From Acidobacteriota bacterium (lineage in GTDB: Bacteria > Acidobacteriota > Blastocatellia > Pyrinomonadales > Pyrinomonadaceae), in the NCBI GenBank assembly GCA_018269075.1, contig JAFDVJ010000095.1:1-36377 (forward strand): DNA of 36,377 nucleotides. Direction: 5' to 3'. A program made the position numbers and the translations under genes. Below are positions 16,650 to 24,930 of the stretch, one piece after another. Below the pieces are notes generated by a model, which was given only the letters and a program-made list of their open reading frames with translations, was not told the DNA's origin and made no database searches. Position 1 is the stretch's first letter. Each line of letters opens with the position of its first letter.

Positions 16650-17531
16650 ATGAAAAAAACAGCGTTCGTTACTTACGCGTTCAAGCCGGAGTTGACCCTT
16701 GACGATGCGGTTGTGTTGCGGCACCTTCCCGAAGGCGTCGTCGAGGCGGTTCCGTGGGACGCCGCCGGCGTCGACTGGGCAAAGTTCGACGCCGTCGTGC
16801 TGCGCTCCTGCTGGGATTATCATTTGCGGATCGATGAATTCCGCGGCTGGCTCGCGCGTCTCGAAGCGGACGGCGCGCGGCTTTACAACGATTTTTCGAC
16901 GGTTCGTCGAAACACCGATAAGTTTTACCTGCGCGATCTGACCGCGGCGGGAATTCGGACGATTCCGACCGTCTGGATCGAACAAAACGCGGCCTGCTCG
17001 CTCGCTGAAACCTTACGCGCGCGCGGCTGGCGAAAGGCGGTCGTCAAGCCCGCGGTTTCGGCGACGGCCTTCGAAACCCGGCTCGCCGACATCGAAACGG
17101 CGCGCGCGCTTCAGCCGGCGGTCGACGCGATGCTCCGCCGCGCGGGCGTTCTGGTGCAGCCGTTCGTCGAGGAAATCGTCGCGCACGGCGAATTTTCGTT
17201 CGTTTTCTTCGACAAAAAATACAGCCACGCCGTGCTCAAACGCGCGAAATCCGGCGATTTCCGCGTGCAGTCGGATTTCGGCGGCGTCGTCGAAAGGGTC
17301 GAACCGCCGGCCGCGTTCGTCGAGCAGGCGCGCGAAGTTTTGGATTTCGTGCCTGAAGATTTGCTTTACGCGCGCGTTGACGGCGTCGAAATCGGTGGTA
17401 AATTCTTTCTGATGGAGCTCGAATTGATCGAACCGCAGCTTTTTCTCAGTCTCTCGGAAAACGCCGCGCGACGATTCGCCGCCGCGATTCTGGATAAAAT
17501 AGACCTCTTGCAACAGAAAATTAATGATTAA
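16650..17531 (+). CDS. ATP-grasp family protein (glutathione synthetase/DcsG-like)
   Basis: The 293-residue protein has an N-terminal pre-ATP-grasp part (VVLRSCWDYHLRIDEFRGWL near residue 50) and an ATP-grasp core: KAVVKPAVSATAFET near 130, VLVQPFVEEIVAHGEFSFVFFD near 165 and LYARVDGVEIGGKFFLMELELIEPQLFL near 240. This resembles the DcsG/RimK-like ligases that join a carboxylate to an amine or thiol. The partner rhodanese 3 bases upstream and the divergent MocR-type regulator suggest a small sulfur- or amino-acid-linked pathway. The last codons (LLQQKIND and stop) appear to lie within the end of an IS5-type element, so the native C-terminus may have been replaced. Its stop overlaps the transposase stop by 11 bases, tail to tail. 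Confidence 0.82.
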   Translation: MKKTAFVTYAFKPELTLDDAVVLRHLPEGVVEAVPWDAAGVDWAKFDAVVLRSCWDYHLRIDEFRGWLARLEADGARLYNDFSTVRRNTDKFYLRDLTAAGIRTIPTVWIEQNAACSLAETLRARGWRKAVVKPAVSATAFETRLADIETARALQPAVDAMLRRAGVLVQPFVEEIVAHGEFSFVFFDKKYSHAVLKRAKSGDFRVQSDFGGVVERVEPPAAFVEQAREVLDFVPEDLLYARVDGVEIGGKFFLMELELIEPQLFLSLSENAARRFAAAILDKIDLLQQKIND

Positions 17532-18284
17532 GCGCATAGTCGTACAATCCGGCAATCAAATTTACCCGCAGCATAAACCGCCGGGGCCGGCTGCGATACC
17601 TTTCCGACAAGATCCGAAAGATCTTCAAATGCCGGATAATGTGTTCGATTACGACTCTTTCCTGCGACAACTTCCGATTCGATTGTTTTTGCTCTTCGGT
17701 CAACTGTCCGCCTTTCGGCTTCTTGACCGGCGTCCGATTTTTCGGATGAATCGCCGCGATTCCCTGATAACCGCTGTCGGCCAGACATTCGACCTCCTCG
17801 GGCAGCGCCGTCCGGCTGTGCTTGTACAGCGAAAAATCGTGGCGCGCCTCCTTTGCAAAGCGCGTATCGATGATGCGCCGGCTTTTCAAACAGGCCCGCA
17901 CCTGCGTTTTTATCGTGTGCCGCGTTTTCTTGCCCGAATAGCAGCGCTTTTGTTTTTTTCGGCCGTTCGATCGGGCTTTCGGCGACATCCACGACGACCA
18001 CTTCGAGATCCGGCTCAAGATCGGGCCGGCGTTTGGTCGGAATTGAAAACTCTTTCGAGTGCGACAGGATGTCTTCGACTTTGGTAATGATGCGCAAAAC
18101 GCTGGCTTCGCTGATGCCCCAACTGATGCCGATGTGGAACATCGTGCGATATTCGCGCCAGTATTCCAAAGCGACCAGCGCCGGAAACAGCTCCGCGACC
18201 GAATCGCCCGCCTCGATGTGCGGAGCTTTGATTTCCAGGATGAGCAGCGTCACGATGATGGCGAAATGCCGTCGCTGAAGGTCT
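17501..18284 (-). mobile_element. IS5-family insertion sequence
   Basis: The element carries an IS5-type transposase in two frames reading leftward. The ends proposed here share AGACCT (17501-17506 and the complement of 18279-18284), with 10 of 14 matching bases, which resembles the GAGACC-type ends of IS5 relatives. The size would be about 784 bp, somewhat short. I could not identify a target duplication, so the boundaries are approximate. The left end lies inside the reading frame of the ATP-grasp gene. Confidence 0.6.
17521..18253 (-). pseudogene. IS5-family DDE transposase in two overlapping frames
   Basis: The first frame starts at a GTG (18253). It encodes the helix-turn-helix segment (ALEYWREYRTMFHIGISWGIS) and the first catalytic Asp (EVVVVDVAESPIERPKK). 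The rest is in another frame ending at 17521: YSGKKTRHTIKTQ, the second Asp in CLADSGYQGI and the Glu in RVVIEHIIRHLK. The switch falls at an A7 run (near 17957). Reaching the second frame needs a +1 or -2 shift there; related intact proteins read KKK at this point, as nine A would give. This is either decay or programmed slippage. All three DDE residues survive. The N-terminus looks short for the family. Confidence 0.75.
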
Positions 18285-18330
18285 CGACACGATTTTTGGT
18301 AAAAAGCTCCATACTGTTCACCGAAATGGT

Positions 18331-18951
18331 TTACCGGCGCAGAATCGCGAAAGCGAAATCGCGTCCGAGACCGGTCGTCATCGCCAGATGAATCCAGAGC
18401 ATCGCGAACGGTTCGAGCAGCCGCGCGGTTTTTAATTCGCCGGCGTCGACCGCGTCGAAACCGATCTCCCCGGCGAGATTGGCGACCGTTTCGCGCGCCT
18501 CGGAATCGTCGCCGCAGACGAACTGCACGGCCCGGCCGCCCGCAAAAGCCGGATTCGCCATATTGTCGAATCCGGTCTGATTAAAACACTTCACCACACG
18601 CGCCCCGGGAGCGAGGGCGGCGACTTTTTCCGCCGCCGAATCGTCGAAACCGAGCGTCAGGCCGAGTTTTCCGTCCGCCATTCGAAGCGGGTTCGTGCAG
18701 TCGACCAGAATTTTGCCCGCCAAGTCGCCGCATCTTTCGATCGCGTCGCCGATCGAGCCGAACGGCACGGCGAGCAGGATGATTTCCGCCGCGCGGGCCG
18801 CTTCCCCGACCGTTCCGACCGCGGCGAAAGCCTTTTTATCTTCGTGTTCGGCCGGCTCGGGGACGCCGAAAAATACCTCGTGTCCCGCTCCGGCGAATCT
18901 CCTGCCCAAAGTCGCGCCGACCATGCCGGCGCCTAAAATCGCTATTTTCAT
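18331..18951 (-). CDS. NADPH-dependent F420 reductase-like NAD(P)-binding oxidoreductase
   Basis: This is a Rossmann-fold protein of 206 residues starting at the ATG at 18951, with MKIAILGAGMVGATLGRRF (GxGxxG) at its N-terminus. EIILLAVPFGSI, KILVDCTNPL and VVKCFNQTGFDNM follow, as in the NpdG/F420-oxidoreductase-like family often annotated as NADP oxidoreductase. It probably reduces a quinone, F420 or a related acceptor with NADPH, but the true substrate is unknown. An upstream TTG at 18960 is less likely; an agga site precedes. It is 74 bases downstream of the DJ-1/PfpI gene on the same strand, so they likely share a transcript controlled by the divergent HxlR regulator. The IS5 element ends about 46 bases beyond its stop. 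Confidence 0.83.
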   Translation of the reverse strand: MKIAILGAGMVGATLGRRFAGAGHEVFFGVPEPAEHEDKKAFAAVGTVGEAARAAEIILLAVPFGSIGDAIERCGDLAGKILVDCTNPLRMADGKLGLTLGFDDSAAEKVAALAPGARVVKCFNQTGFDNMANPAFAGGRAVQFVCGDDSEARETVANLAGEIGFDAVDAGELKTARLLEPFAMLWIHLAMTTGLGRDFAFAILRR

Positions 18952-19025
18952 AGAATTCAATGTGTCCTATTTCAAAATTATCAATTTTCAACCGCTTCGC
19001 CGTTCGAAAACGAAGCCGGCGGCGA

Positions 19026-19796
19026 TTATTCGCCGAGCGCTTCGATGACCAGCCGCGCCGTTTCCGCGCCGGAGAAATTCTGCTGTCCGGTGATCAGATT
19101 GCCGTCACGGACGGCGAAGCCGCGCCATAATCCGGCCTGAATGTAGTTGGCGCCCAAAGACTTCAGCTCGTCTTCGATGCGCCACGGCATAACGTGCTTG
19201 TCGCGCGCGAGCAGTCCGTAATCCCAGACGGCGTTGTCCGCGAAATCCTCCTCGACGTTGGCGAAACCGGTCACGGTTTTCCCTTTCACAAGGTATTCGC
19301 CGCTCGACAGCCGCGCGTATCTCAAAATCGCCGTGCCGTGACACAGGGCGCAGGCGATCTTTCCTTTTTCGTAGAATTCGACGAATTTTCGGTGCAGCTC
19401 GACCGCCGATTCGAACGTGAACATCGGAGCCTGACCGCCCGCGACGATGATCGCGTCGAAATCGTCGACGTCGATTTCCGAAACTTTTCTCGTGTTTTCG
19501 GTCAATTTGCCGAGCTCCGGATGGTTGATAAAACCGAGGCTGATCAGATCGGTCGAAGAGTAACCGGATGAATCGCGCGGGTCGCTCATCGCGTCGGGTT
19601 CGCATTTGCCGCCGTCGGGCGAGAAGATCTCGATTTCGTACCCCTTTTCCGTCATTTCGTAAAAGGGATGCGTCAGTTCGGACCACCAAAATCCGACGTT
19701 CCAGCCGGTCGTCGTCGAGACCGCCGGGTTCGCGATCACGATCGCCGCCCGTTTGCGCTTCTGTTTGTTAACTACGTTTACGTCTTTTAAGCTCAT
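19026..19796 (-). CDS. DJ-1/PfpI family type 1 glutamine amidotransferase-like protein
   Basis: The 256-residue protein belongs to the DJ-1/PfpI superfamily, closest to Hsp31-like (class I glutamine amidotransferase-like) members. The nucleophile elbow is A-L-C152-H-G-T; DAIIVAGGQAPMFTF near 114 gives the family's GG-turn. NPAVSTTTGWNVGFWWSELTHP near 23 and GYEIEIFSPDGG near 52 are other signatures. Such proteins act as glyoxalase III/deglycases, chaperones or cysteine hydrolases under electrophile stress. It heads a probable two-gene unit with the F420-type oxidoreductase and is divergent from an HxlR regulator, a common layout for electrophile or quinone response. Confidence 0.88.
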   Translation of the reverse strand: MSLKDVNVVNKQKRKRAAIVIANPAVSTTTGWNVGFWWSELTHPFYEMTEKGYEIEIFSPDGGKCEPDAMSDPRDSSGYSSTDLISLGFINHPELGKLTENTRKVSEIDVDDFDAIIVAGGQAPMFTFESAVELHRKFVEFYEKGKIACALCHGTAILRYARLSSGEYLVKGKTVTGFANVEEDFADNAVWDYGLLARDKHVMPWRIEDELKSLGANYIQAGLWRGFAVRDGNLITGQQNFSGAETARLVIEALGE

Positions 19797-19850
19797 CGTT
19801 CGTTGTTCCTCGAAAATGTAATGTCTTTTGGTTTTACACCTGATTTAAGT

Positions 19851-19877
19851 TAGTATTAGCAAAAGGCGGTGATACTA
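19851..19877. promoter_or_regulatory. Possible HxlR operator in the divergent gap
   Basis: The inverted repeat TAGTAT (19851-19856) with ATACTA (19872-19877), 15 bases apart, lies between the divergent DJ-1/PfpI and HxlR genes, just upstream of the HxlR start. HxlR-family regulators such as YodB and HypR bind inverted TACT/AGTA-type repeats. The spacing is wider than usual, so this is tentative. Confidence 0.35.
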
Positions 19878-19882
19878 TCCAA

Positions 19883-20287
19883 ATGGAAAGTGTGAAGAAA
19901 ATTTGCGAAGACGAAAAACTCGATTTCTGTCCGGTCGAGGCCGGAATCGAAATTCTGAGCGGCAAGTGGAAAGCCCGGATTTTGTGGAAGCTCCATAACA
20001 AACCGGCGATGCGATTCGGTGAGCTGCGGCGCTCGCTCGGCGGCATTACCGAGAAAATGCTCGTCCAGCAATTGCGCGAACTCGAGGGCGCGCGGCTGAT
20101 CGACCGCAAGGTTTACGCGGAAGTGCCGCCGAAGGTCGAGTACAGCCTGAGTGAATTCGGCGAGACCATTCGCCCGATTCTCGACACGTTTGCCGAATGG
20201 GGGCTGAACCAGAAAGAGCGGATCGGAGATATCATTGCCGATAACAGGAAGAAATTTACGATCGTTGACCGGATCCCCGCCATTTGA
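19883..20287 (+). CDS. HxlR-family winged-helix transcriptional regulator
   Basis: This 134-residue protein has the HxlR signature throughout: CPVEAGIEILSGKWKARILWKL (residues 16-37), MRFGELRRSLGGITEKML, LRELEGARLIDRKVYAEVPPKVEYSL and a C-terminal dimer helix. The family includes thiol-based sensors of quinones, aldehydes and hypochlorite. Two cysteines are present, C8 and C16; C16 is at the site often used for redox sensing. It is divergent from the DJ-1/PfpI gene, which it probably controls together with the downstream oxidoreductase. An aaggcggtgat site supports the ATG at 19883. Role and targets are inferred from layout. Confidence 0.88.
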   Translation: MESVKKICEDEKLDFCPVEAGIEILSGKWKARILWKLHNKPAMRFGELRRSLGGITEKMLVQQLRELEGARLIDRKVYAEVPPKVEYSLSEFGETIRPILDTFAEWGLNQKERIGDIIADNRKKFTIVDRIPAI

Positions 20288-20525
20288 TATTTGAGGTTTG
20301 ATCCGCGTCAATCCGCCAAATCCGCGCATCTCCGGCGTCCTCTTAAAACCGGCGCTGCTTTCGGGGTTTGGTAAACAAATGGCGGTCCGGCCGGAAACCC
20401 GGAAAAATCAATCAGCGCCTAAAGTGAGTAAGTAAATCAAAAGCCTTTGGAAATTGGAGACTTGATAATTTTCGTCTGCCCTCCTTTCCTCATTAAAAAT
20501 CGACAATCAAATCTGCTAAGCTGTA

Positions 20526-22202
20526 ATGAATATGAAGGATCTGACTCTCATCAACAGCTTTCGACAAAGGCACCGGTTTCTGATCAGGGCGCTCCAGATC
20601 GGGCCGCTTGAGATCAAAGTTGCCCGCCGGTACTGGAAATTACTTCGCCGGCTGGAGGAGACCGCGTTTATCGAGTATTCGGACGATTTTGTGAGCCTTT
20701 CGGCGAAGGGAAAGGAATTGACCGAAAAATACGCCGAAAGGCTGTTTCGCGACGTACCCGAGGATCGGGATACGCTCCTGGTGACGGCTTTTAAGAAACC
20801 GGAAAAGGACCCGGTCAAAAAAGAGCAGAAAGAAATACTCTTTCTCCGTTTTCTCGAACGCGCGCCGCGCGCGACCGAAATAATCCGGGGTGCCGGCCCG
20901 ATTATTCCCCGCCTTCTGGAAAAAAATTGGATCCGTCAGGACGAAGGCGTTTATTCTTTGACCGAAACGGGAGCCGAAGTTCTGAAAGACCGGCCTCCTC
21001 CGGAGGTCGATCCCGACAGCGTTTATCTCGCGGCATTACGGCAGAAGCAGCGGGAGAAGCTTCAAAACAAAGGCGACGAATTTATGACGCTTTACTGTCA
21101 GGGGCTGACGCTCGAAAAGATCAGCCGGCTGCATAATCTCACGCGCGAGCGCGTCCGCCACATCCTGAAGGCCGCTCCGAATTACGAGGAGCGGCTGGCG
21201 GCCTACAAACAGGAGAAGATCGAGCGCCGGAATCTTAAAGAGGCGGAAAGAAAGCTCAAAAGAATGGAGAAGAATCTCGGCGCCAGATTTCCCGAACAGA
21301 TCGCCAGGATGTGGGACAGGAAGAAAAACAGGGGGCTCGACCCGCTCAGACTCCGGCCGGGAAGCAATCTGAAGGCCTGGTTTATCTGCCCTGAATACCG
21401 TCATTCATGGCTTGGCAAGATCGGCAGCGTCGTCCGGAGCTGGATGACGGGGACTTCGGGCTGTCCTGTCTGCGCCGGCCGGCTGGAAAAACCCAAAAAG
21501 CAGAAAACCCTGACGGAAGCCTTTCCGGAAATGGTCGAGCAGTTCTGGAGTTACGAGAAAAACGAGCTCGACCCGCAAAAACTGACGCTCGGCAGCAACC
21601 GGATGGCCTGGTTTCTTTGCCGGCGGCACGATTACGAATGGCATTCTCCGATCTGTCTGACCGTTTATCAGAGCTGGAAGCAGGAACGGTCGGGCTGCCG
21701 GGTCTGCAGCAAACTGATCGACAGGCTGCTGCCATACAGAAATCCCCGGCTGATGGAGACCTATCCCGCCGAGATCGCCCGGTTGTGGGATTATCCGAAA
21801 AACGAAATGAACCTTCTCGATCCGGCGCGGTTGACGATCCACTCGAGCCATTACGCCTGGTACCGATGTCCGGTCGACGGGTTCGAATGGGTGACCAGGG
21901 CCGGTTATATTTCAAAGCTCTGGAAGGCCGGAAAACCCGGCTGTCCCGTCTGCCGCGGGGCAAGACGAGCGGGTGAAAAGTCACTTCGGGCAGGTTATCC
22001 GGAATTCGTCGCTGATTTGTGGTGGACGCGAAAGAACAAAGCTCTCGGCCTGCTGCCCGAGGTTCTGCTGCCCGAAACGCGCCGCGAGGCCTGGTTCCGC
22101 TGCCCGAAGGACGGAACGAAGTGGTTCTCGAGCATCCGTTATCTCGTAAATAATTATTGGAAGAAAGGCCGCAATGGCTGTCCCGTATGCGAAGCCGCCT
22201 GA
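20526..22202 (+). CDS. HTH and four-fold zinc-ribbon (DUF4379-like) protein
   Basis: The 558-residue protein has two parts. Residues 1-250 look DNA-binding: winged-helix-like stretches at about 35-75 and 105-155, a sigma-70 region 4-like HTH at about 190-215 (CQGLTLEKISRLHNLTRERV) and a charged helix at 225-250. Residues 255-558 hold four repeats of about 65-75 residues, each with a YPxxxARxWD-type start, an AWFxC strand and a GCPVC end. Likely zinc cysteines are C288/C313/C316, C365/C391/C394, C448/C473/C476 and C526/C552/C555. This fits the treble-clef DUF4379 zinc ribbons found beside nucleases in phage-like and host genes, but no nuclease is present here. No ribosome site is seen. The stop is directly followed by a serine resolvase remnant. 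Function unknown. Confidence 0.8.
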   Translation: MNMKDLTLINSFRQRHRFLIRALQIGPLEIKVARRYWKLLRRLEETAFIEYSDDFVSLSAKGKELTEKYAERLFRDVPEDRDTLLVTAFKKPEKDPVKKEQKEILFLRFLERAPRATEIIRGAGPIIPRLLEKNWIRQDEGVYSLTETGAEVLKDRPPPEVDPDSVYLAALRQKQREKLQNKGDEFMTLYCQGLTLEKISRLHNLTRERVRHILKAAPNYEERLAAYKQEKIERRNLKEAERKLKRMEKNLGARFPEQIARMWDRKKNRGLDPLRLRPGSNLKAWFICPEYRHSWLGKIGSVVRSWMTGTSGCPVCAGRLEKPKKQKTLTEAFPEMVEQFWSYEKNELDPQKLTLGSNRMAWFLCRRHDYEWHSPICLTVYQSWKQERSGCRVCSKLIDRLLPYRNPRLMETYPAEIARLWDYPKNEMNLLDPARLTIHSSHYAWYRCPVDGFEWVTRAGYISKLWKAGKPGCPVCRGARRAGEKSLRAGYPEFVADLWWTRKNKALGLLPEVLLPETRREAWFRCPKDGTKWFSSIRYLVNNYWKKGRNGCPVCEAA

Positions 22203-22529
22203 TCATTTGCAGTACCGGTAAAGCGTCGATTCGAGACACCGTGCGTTTCGCAGATGGCTTGGATCTGATTGTTCGGATCGGCGAGCATCGCCCGGGCCAT
22301 CTTGATCTGTTTTTCGGTCATCGCCCGCGCCGAAGCGAGACCGGCCATCGTCCGCTCGCGGATCAGCTCGCGCTCGAACTCGGCCAGCGCGCCGAAGACG
22401 TGAAAGATCAGCTTGCCGCCCGAAGTCGTCGTGTCGATATTTTCCTGCAGGGAAACGAAGCCGACCTTATTTTCGGAGGTATTCGGACTCCTCAGTGAGC
22501 TTGCGTAAACTTCTCATCCGATTCTCCAC
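22203..22529 (-). pseudogene. Decayed serine recombinase/resolvase (C-terminal part)
   Basis: Reading leftward there are pieces of a Tn3/Hin-type serine recombinase. MRSLRKLTEESEYLRK comes first. A frame shift leads to KVGFVSLQENIDTTTSG, then KLIFHVFGALAEFEREL, IRERTMAGLASARA and MTEKQIKMARAMLADPNN. At the end another frame shift gives STLYRYCK and a stop at 22203. The catalytic Ser domain is missing, and about ten residues usual after ASARA are deleted. It cannot be functional. The stop lies one base beyond the zinc-ribbon gene's stop on the other strand, which suggests the two arrived or were cut together. Confidence 0.8.
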
Positions 22530-23010
22530 GCGAATTCACGGGAAAATTTCAGACGATTCCTCTGCCCGGAAAAGTCTGAAAATTCAAATTTTCTTTTTGA
22601 TTGCTCTGCGCAATGTTTTATTCTCCGCACCGCTGAGGCGCAAATGTTATTGATCCTTACATTCGTATTTCGATCATCTTTCTTATCGTCACCAGAGTCG
22701 AAATACCGACATTGAACACGGATTTATCATTTCTGTTATTTTATTCGGCACATCTATTTTGAAAGCTTTTTCACGGCTTTTCGCGCTTTACGCGTTCCGC
22801 ACGGCTTATGGAACGATAGTTGTTCCAATATGAGAAGAACCTGGGCTGATTGAGGAGTTTTCCGGATTCGCCCGTCGCGTTTATTTACAACCTGAACTTA
22901 GGCGCGGCGATTGAAGCGGACGGGCATTTGAACCGGCTTTGAAAAACTTCAAAAACGTTTCGCGACGCCGGCGTTAATAAAAAATGATTACGAAAAAGGA
23001 CAAAACCAAA
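22530..23010. other. Non-coding stretch upstream of the SDR gene
   Basis: I see no gene in these 480 bases. It is AT-rich and holds an operator-like palindrome (22809-22827) and a short GTCGAAATACCGACA-type motif at 22695-22711 related to the dispersed REP-like repeat. It probably contains the SDR promoter together with debris of the resolvase element. Confidence 0.6.
22809..22827. promoter_or_regulatory. Operator-like palindrome upstream of the SDR gene
   Basis: TGGAAC and GTTCCA are separated by 7 bases. The pattern resembles operators of TetR-family regulators. It lies about 180 bases ahead of the SDR start; no regulator gene is adjacent, so it would act in trans. Confidence 0.35.
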
Positions 23011-23748
23011 ATGAAAAAACTAGAGGGAAAAATCGCTCTGATTACGGGCGGCACGAGCGGTATCGGGCTCGGCACCGCAAAGCGCTTCGTCTCGGAAGGC
23101 GCGTTCGTTTACGTGACCGGTCGACGGCGGTCTGAGCTCGACACGGCAGTGCAGGAGCTCGGCGAAAACGCGCGCGGCGTGCAGGGCGACGTCACGAACT
23201 TAAGCGATCTGGATCGGCTGTTTGAAACGATCAAAGCAGAAAAAGGCACGCTCGACGTCGTGTTCGCCAACGCCGGATGGGGACAGTACGCGCCGCTCGG
23301 CTCGGTCACCGAGGAGCATTTCGATAAAACTTTCGACATCAACGTCAAGGGTGTGGTGTTCACCGCGCAAAAAGCGTTGCCGCTCTTAAAAGACGGCGGC
23401 GCGATCGTCATCAACGGCTCGATGGTCAGCATTCTGGGGCAATCCGCTTTCAGCGTTTACTCGGCGACGAAAGCCGCCGTGCGCTCGCTGGCGCGAAACT
23501 GGTCGGTCGATCTCAAAGACCGCCGGATTCGCGTCAATGTCGTCAGTCCCGGCTTCGTGCCGACGCCGGCATATGATTACCTCGGCATCAACGCCGAAAT
23601 GCTCGAAGCGGCAATCATCAGCATTCCGCTGGGACGGTCGGGAACGCCCGACGACATCGCAAAGGCGGTCGTTTTTCTGGCATCGGACGACAGCAGCTAC
23701 ATCACCGGCATCGAGCTGTTCGTTGACGGCGGAGCGGCGCAGATTTAA
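23011..23748 (+). CDS. Short-chain dehydrogenase/reductase (SDR)
   Basis: A classical SDR of 245 residues. It has the cofactor motif TGGTSGIG at 12-19, NAG at 87-89, N111, the catalytic S137 and the YxxxK pair Y150/K154, plus the C-terminal SYITGIELFVDGG. R37-R40 near the end of strand 2 (TGRRR) suggests a preference for NADP(H). The substrate is unknown. The frame is open from an ATG at 22984, but the ATG at 23011 has an agga site 9-10 bases ahead and gives the usual start MKKLEGKIALITGG. The metallo-beta-lactamase-fold gene follows after 91 bases and is probably in the same unit. Confidence 0.9.
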   Translation: MKKLEGKIALITGGTSGIGLGTAKRFVSEGAFVYVTGRRRSELDTAVQELGENARGVQGDVTNLSDLDRLFETIKAEKGTLDVVFANAGWGQYAPLGSVTEEHFDKTFDINVKGVVFTAQKALPLLKDGGAIVINGSMVSILGQSAFSVYSATKAAVRSLARNWSVDLKDRRIRVNVVSPGFVPTPAYDYLGINAEMLEAAIISIPLGRSGTPDDIAKAVVFLASDDSSYITGIELFVDGGAAQI

Positions 23749-23839
23749 TCGGAAAGCGAAAAGGAGACAAAATTATTCCGCGCTGAAATGGCAAATGGTA
23801 TTCTTCCGGGCGCCGCGCGGTCAACAAGAGGTGAAATTT

Positions 23840-24856
23840 ATGAAAAAAAGCACAATACTTAAAACTTCGGCGATTCGCGCCGTTTACAGTATGATTTGCC
23901 CGCAACAGTCGGCGAACGCACCTGATCATCGCGTTCTTTTCGGATTAATTACGCTTTTCGCGGCGCTTGCGGGATTCGGCACTCCGGCGCCAATTTTCGC
24001 GCAAGGCGTCAGCCCCGTCATTAAGATCAACGAAGAAGCCGCCAAAGCCGACGTCACCACACAAAGCCTGCGCGCAAACATCAGCGTGCTGATGGGCTCC
24101 GGAGGAAACATTACCGTGCTGACAGGAGCCGACGGCAAATTGATGGTCGACGGCGGACTCGCCGTCTCGCGGCCAAAAATTCAAGCGGCGCTCGACGGTC
24201 TGGGCGCCGCGCCGGTCAAATATCTGATCAACACCCACTGGCACTGGGACCATACGGACGGCAACGAATGGCTGAAGGCGCAGGGCGCGACGATCATCGC
24301 GCAGGAAAACACGCTCAAACGGCTTTCCGCGACCACCCGGGTCGAAGACTGGGACTACACTTTTAATCCCTGGCCCGTTTCGGCGCGTCCCACGGTTACT
24401 TTCAAGACCGACAAGACGCTTCGCTTCGACGGCGAAACCATCATTATGAAAAATTACGGGCGCGGTCACACGGACACCGACATCTGGGTTTACTTTAAGA
24501 ATGCCGATGTGATGGCGACGGGCGACATTTTTTGGAACGGCGTTTACCCGTTCATCGATAATTCCACCGGCGGCGGCATCGACGAGATGATTCGCTGGGC
24601 AAACGAGACGCTGAAGCGCGTAACCGACAAAACGATCATCGTTCCCGGTCACGGCCCCGTGGGAACGAGGGCGCAGTTCGTCGAGTTTCGGGATATGCTG
24701 ATCGCCGTCCGCGAACGCGTGGCGCGCCTCAAAAAACAGGGGAAATCCATCGACGAGACGGTCGCCGCCAAACCGACCGCCGATTTCGACCCTAAATGGG
24801 GAAACTTCGTCATTTCGCCGGCGCTGTTTACACGGCTGGTTTACGCCGGGGTTTGA
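23840..24856 (+). CDS. Secreted metallo-beta-lactamase-fold hydrolase
   Basis: With the ATG at 23840 (agaggtg site before it) the protein has 338 residues. The N-terminus has a signal-like or membrane-anchor segment at about 33-55, ending PIFAQG. The MBL metal site is complete: H133xH135xD137H138 (THWHWDHTDGNE), H210 in GRGHTDTD, D229 in MATGDIFW and a final His in VPGHGP. The fold serves lactamases, lactonases, glyoxalases and others, and the natural substrate cannot be told. The upstream open frame inside the SDR gene is not used. It follows the SDR gene on the same strand. Confidence 0.88.
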   Translation: MKKSTILKTSAIRAVYSMICPQQSANAPDHRVLFGLITLFAALAGFGTPAPIFAQGVSPVIKINEEAAKADVTTQSLRANISVLMGSGGNITVLTGADGKLMVDGGLAVSRPKIQAALDGLGAAPVKYLINTHWHWDHTDGNEWLKAQGATIIAQENTLKRLSATTRVEDWDYTFNPWPVSARPTVTFKTDKTLRFDGETIIMKNYGRGHTDTDIWVYFKNADVMATGDIFWNGVYPFIDNSTGGGIDEMIRWANETLKRVTDKTIIVPGHGPVGTRAQFVEFRDMLIAVRERVARLKKQGKSIDETVAAKPTADFDPKWGNFVISPALFTRLVYAGV

Positions 24857-24930
24857 CGAAAAGGCGCGATGCTTTAATAAATCCGAGTCAAAGGCGCGCC
24901 CGGATTGAAATTGAAATAAAATAAAATGAA

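Noticed and set aside
23537..23839. Upstream part of the MBL frame
   Set aside because: It runs through the SDR gene in another frame; a good ribosome site and signal-like segment place the start at 23840.
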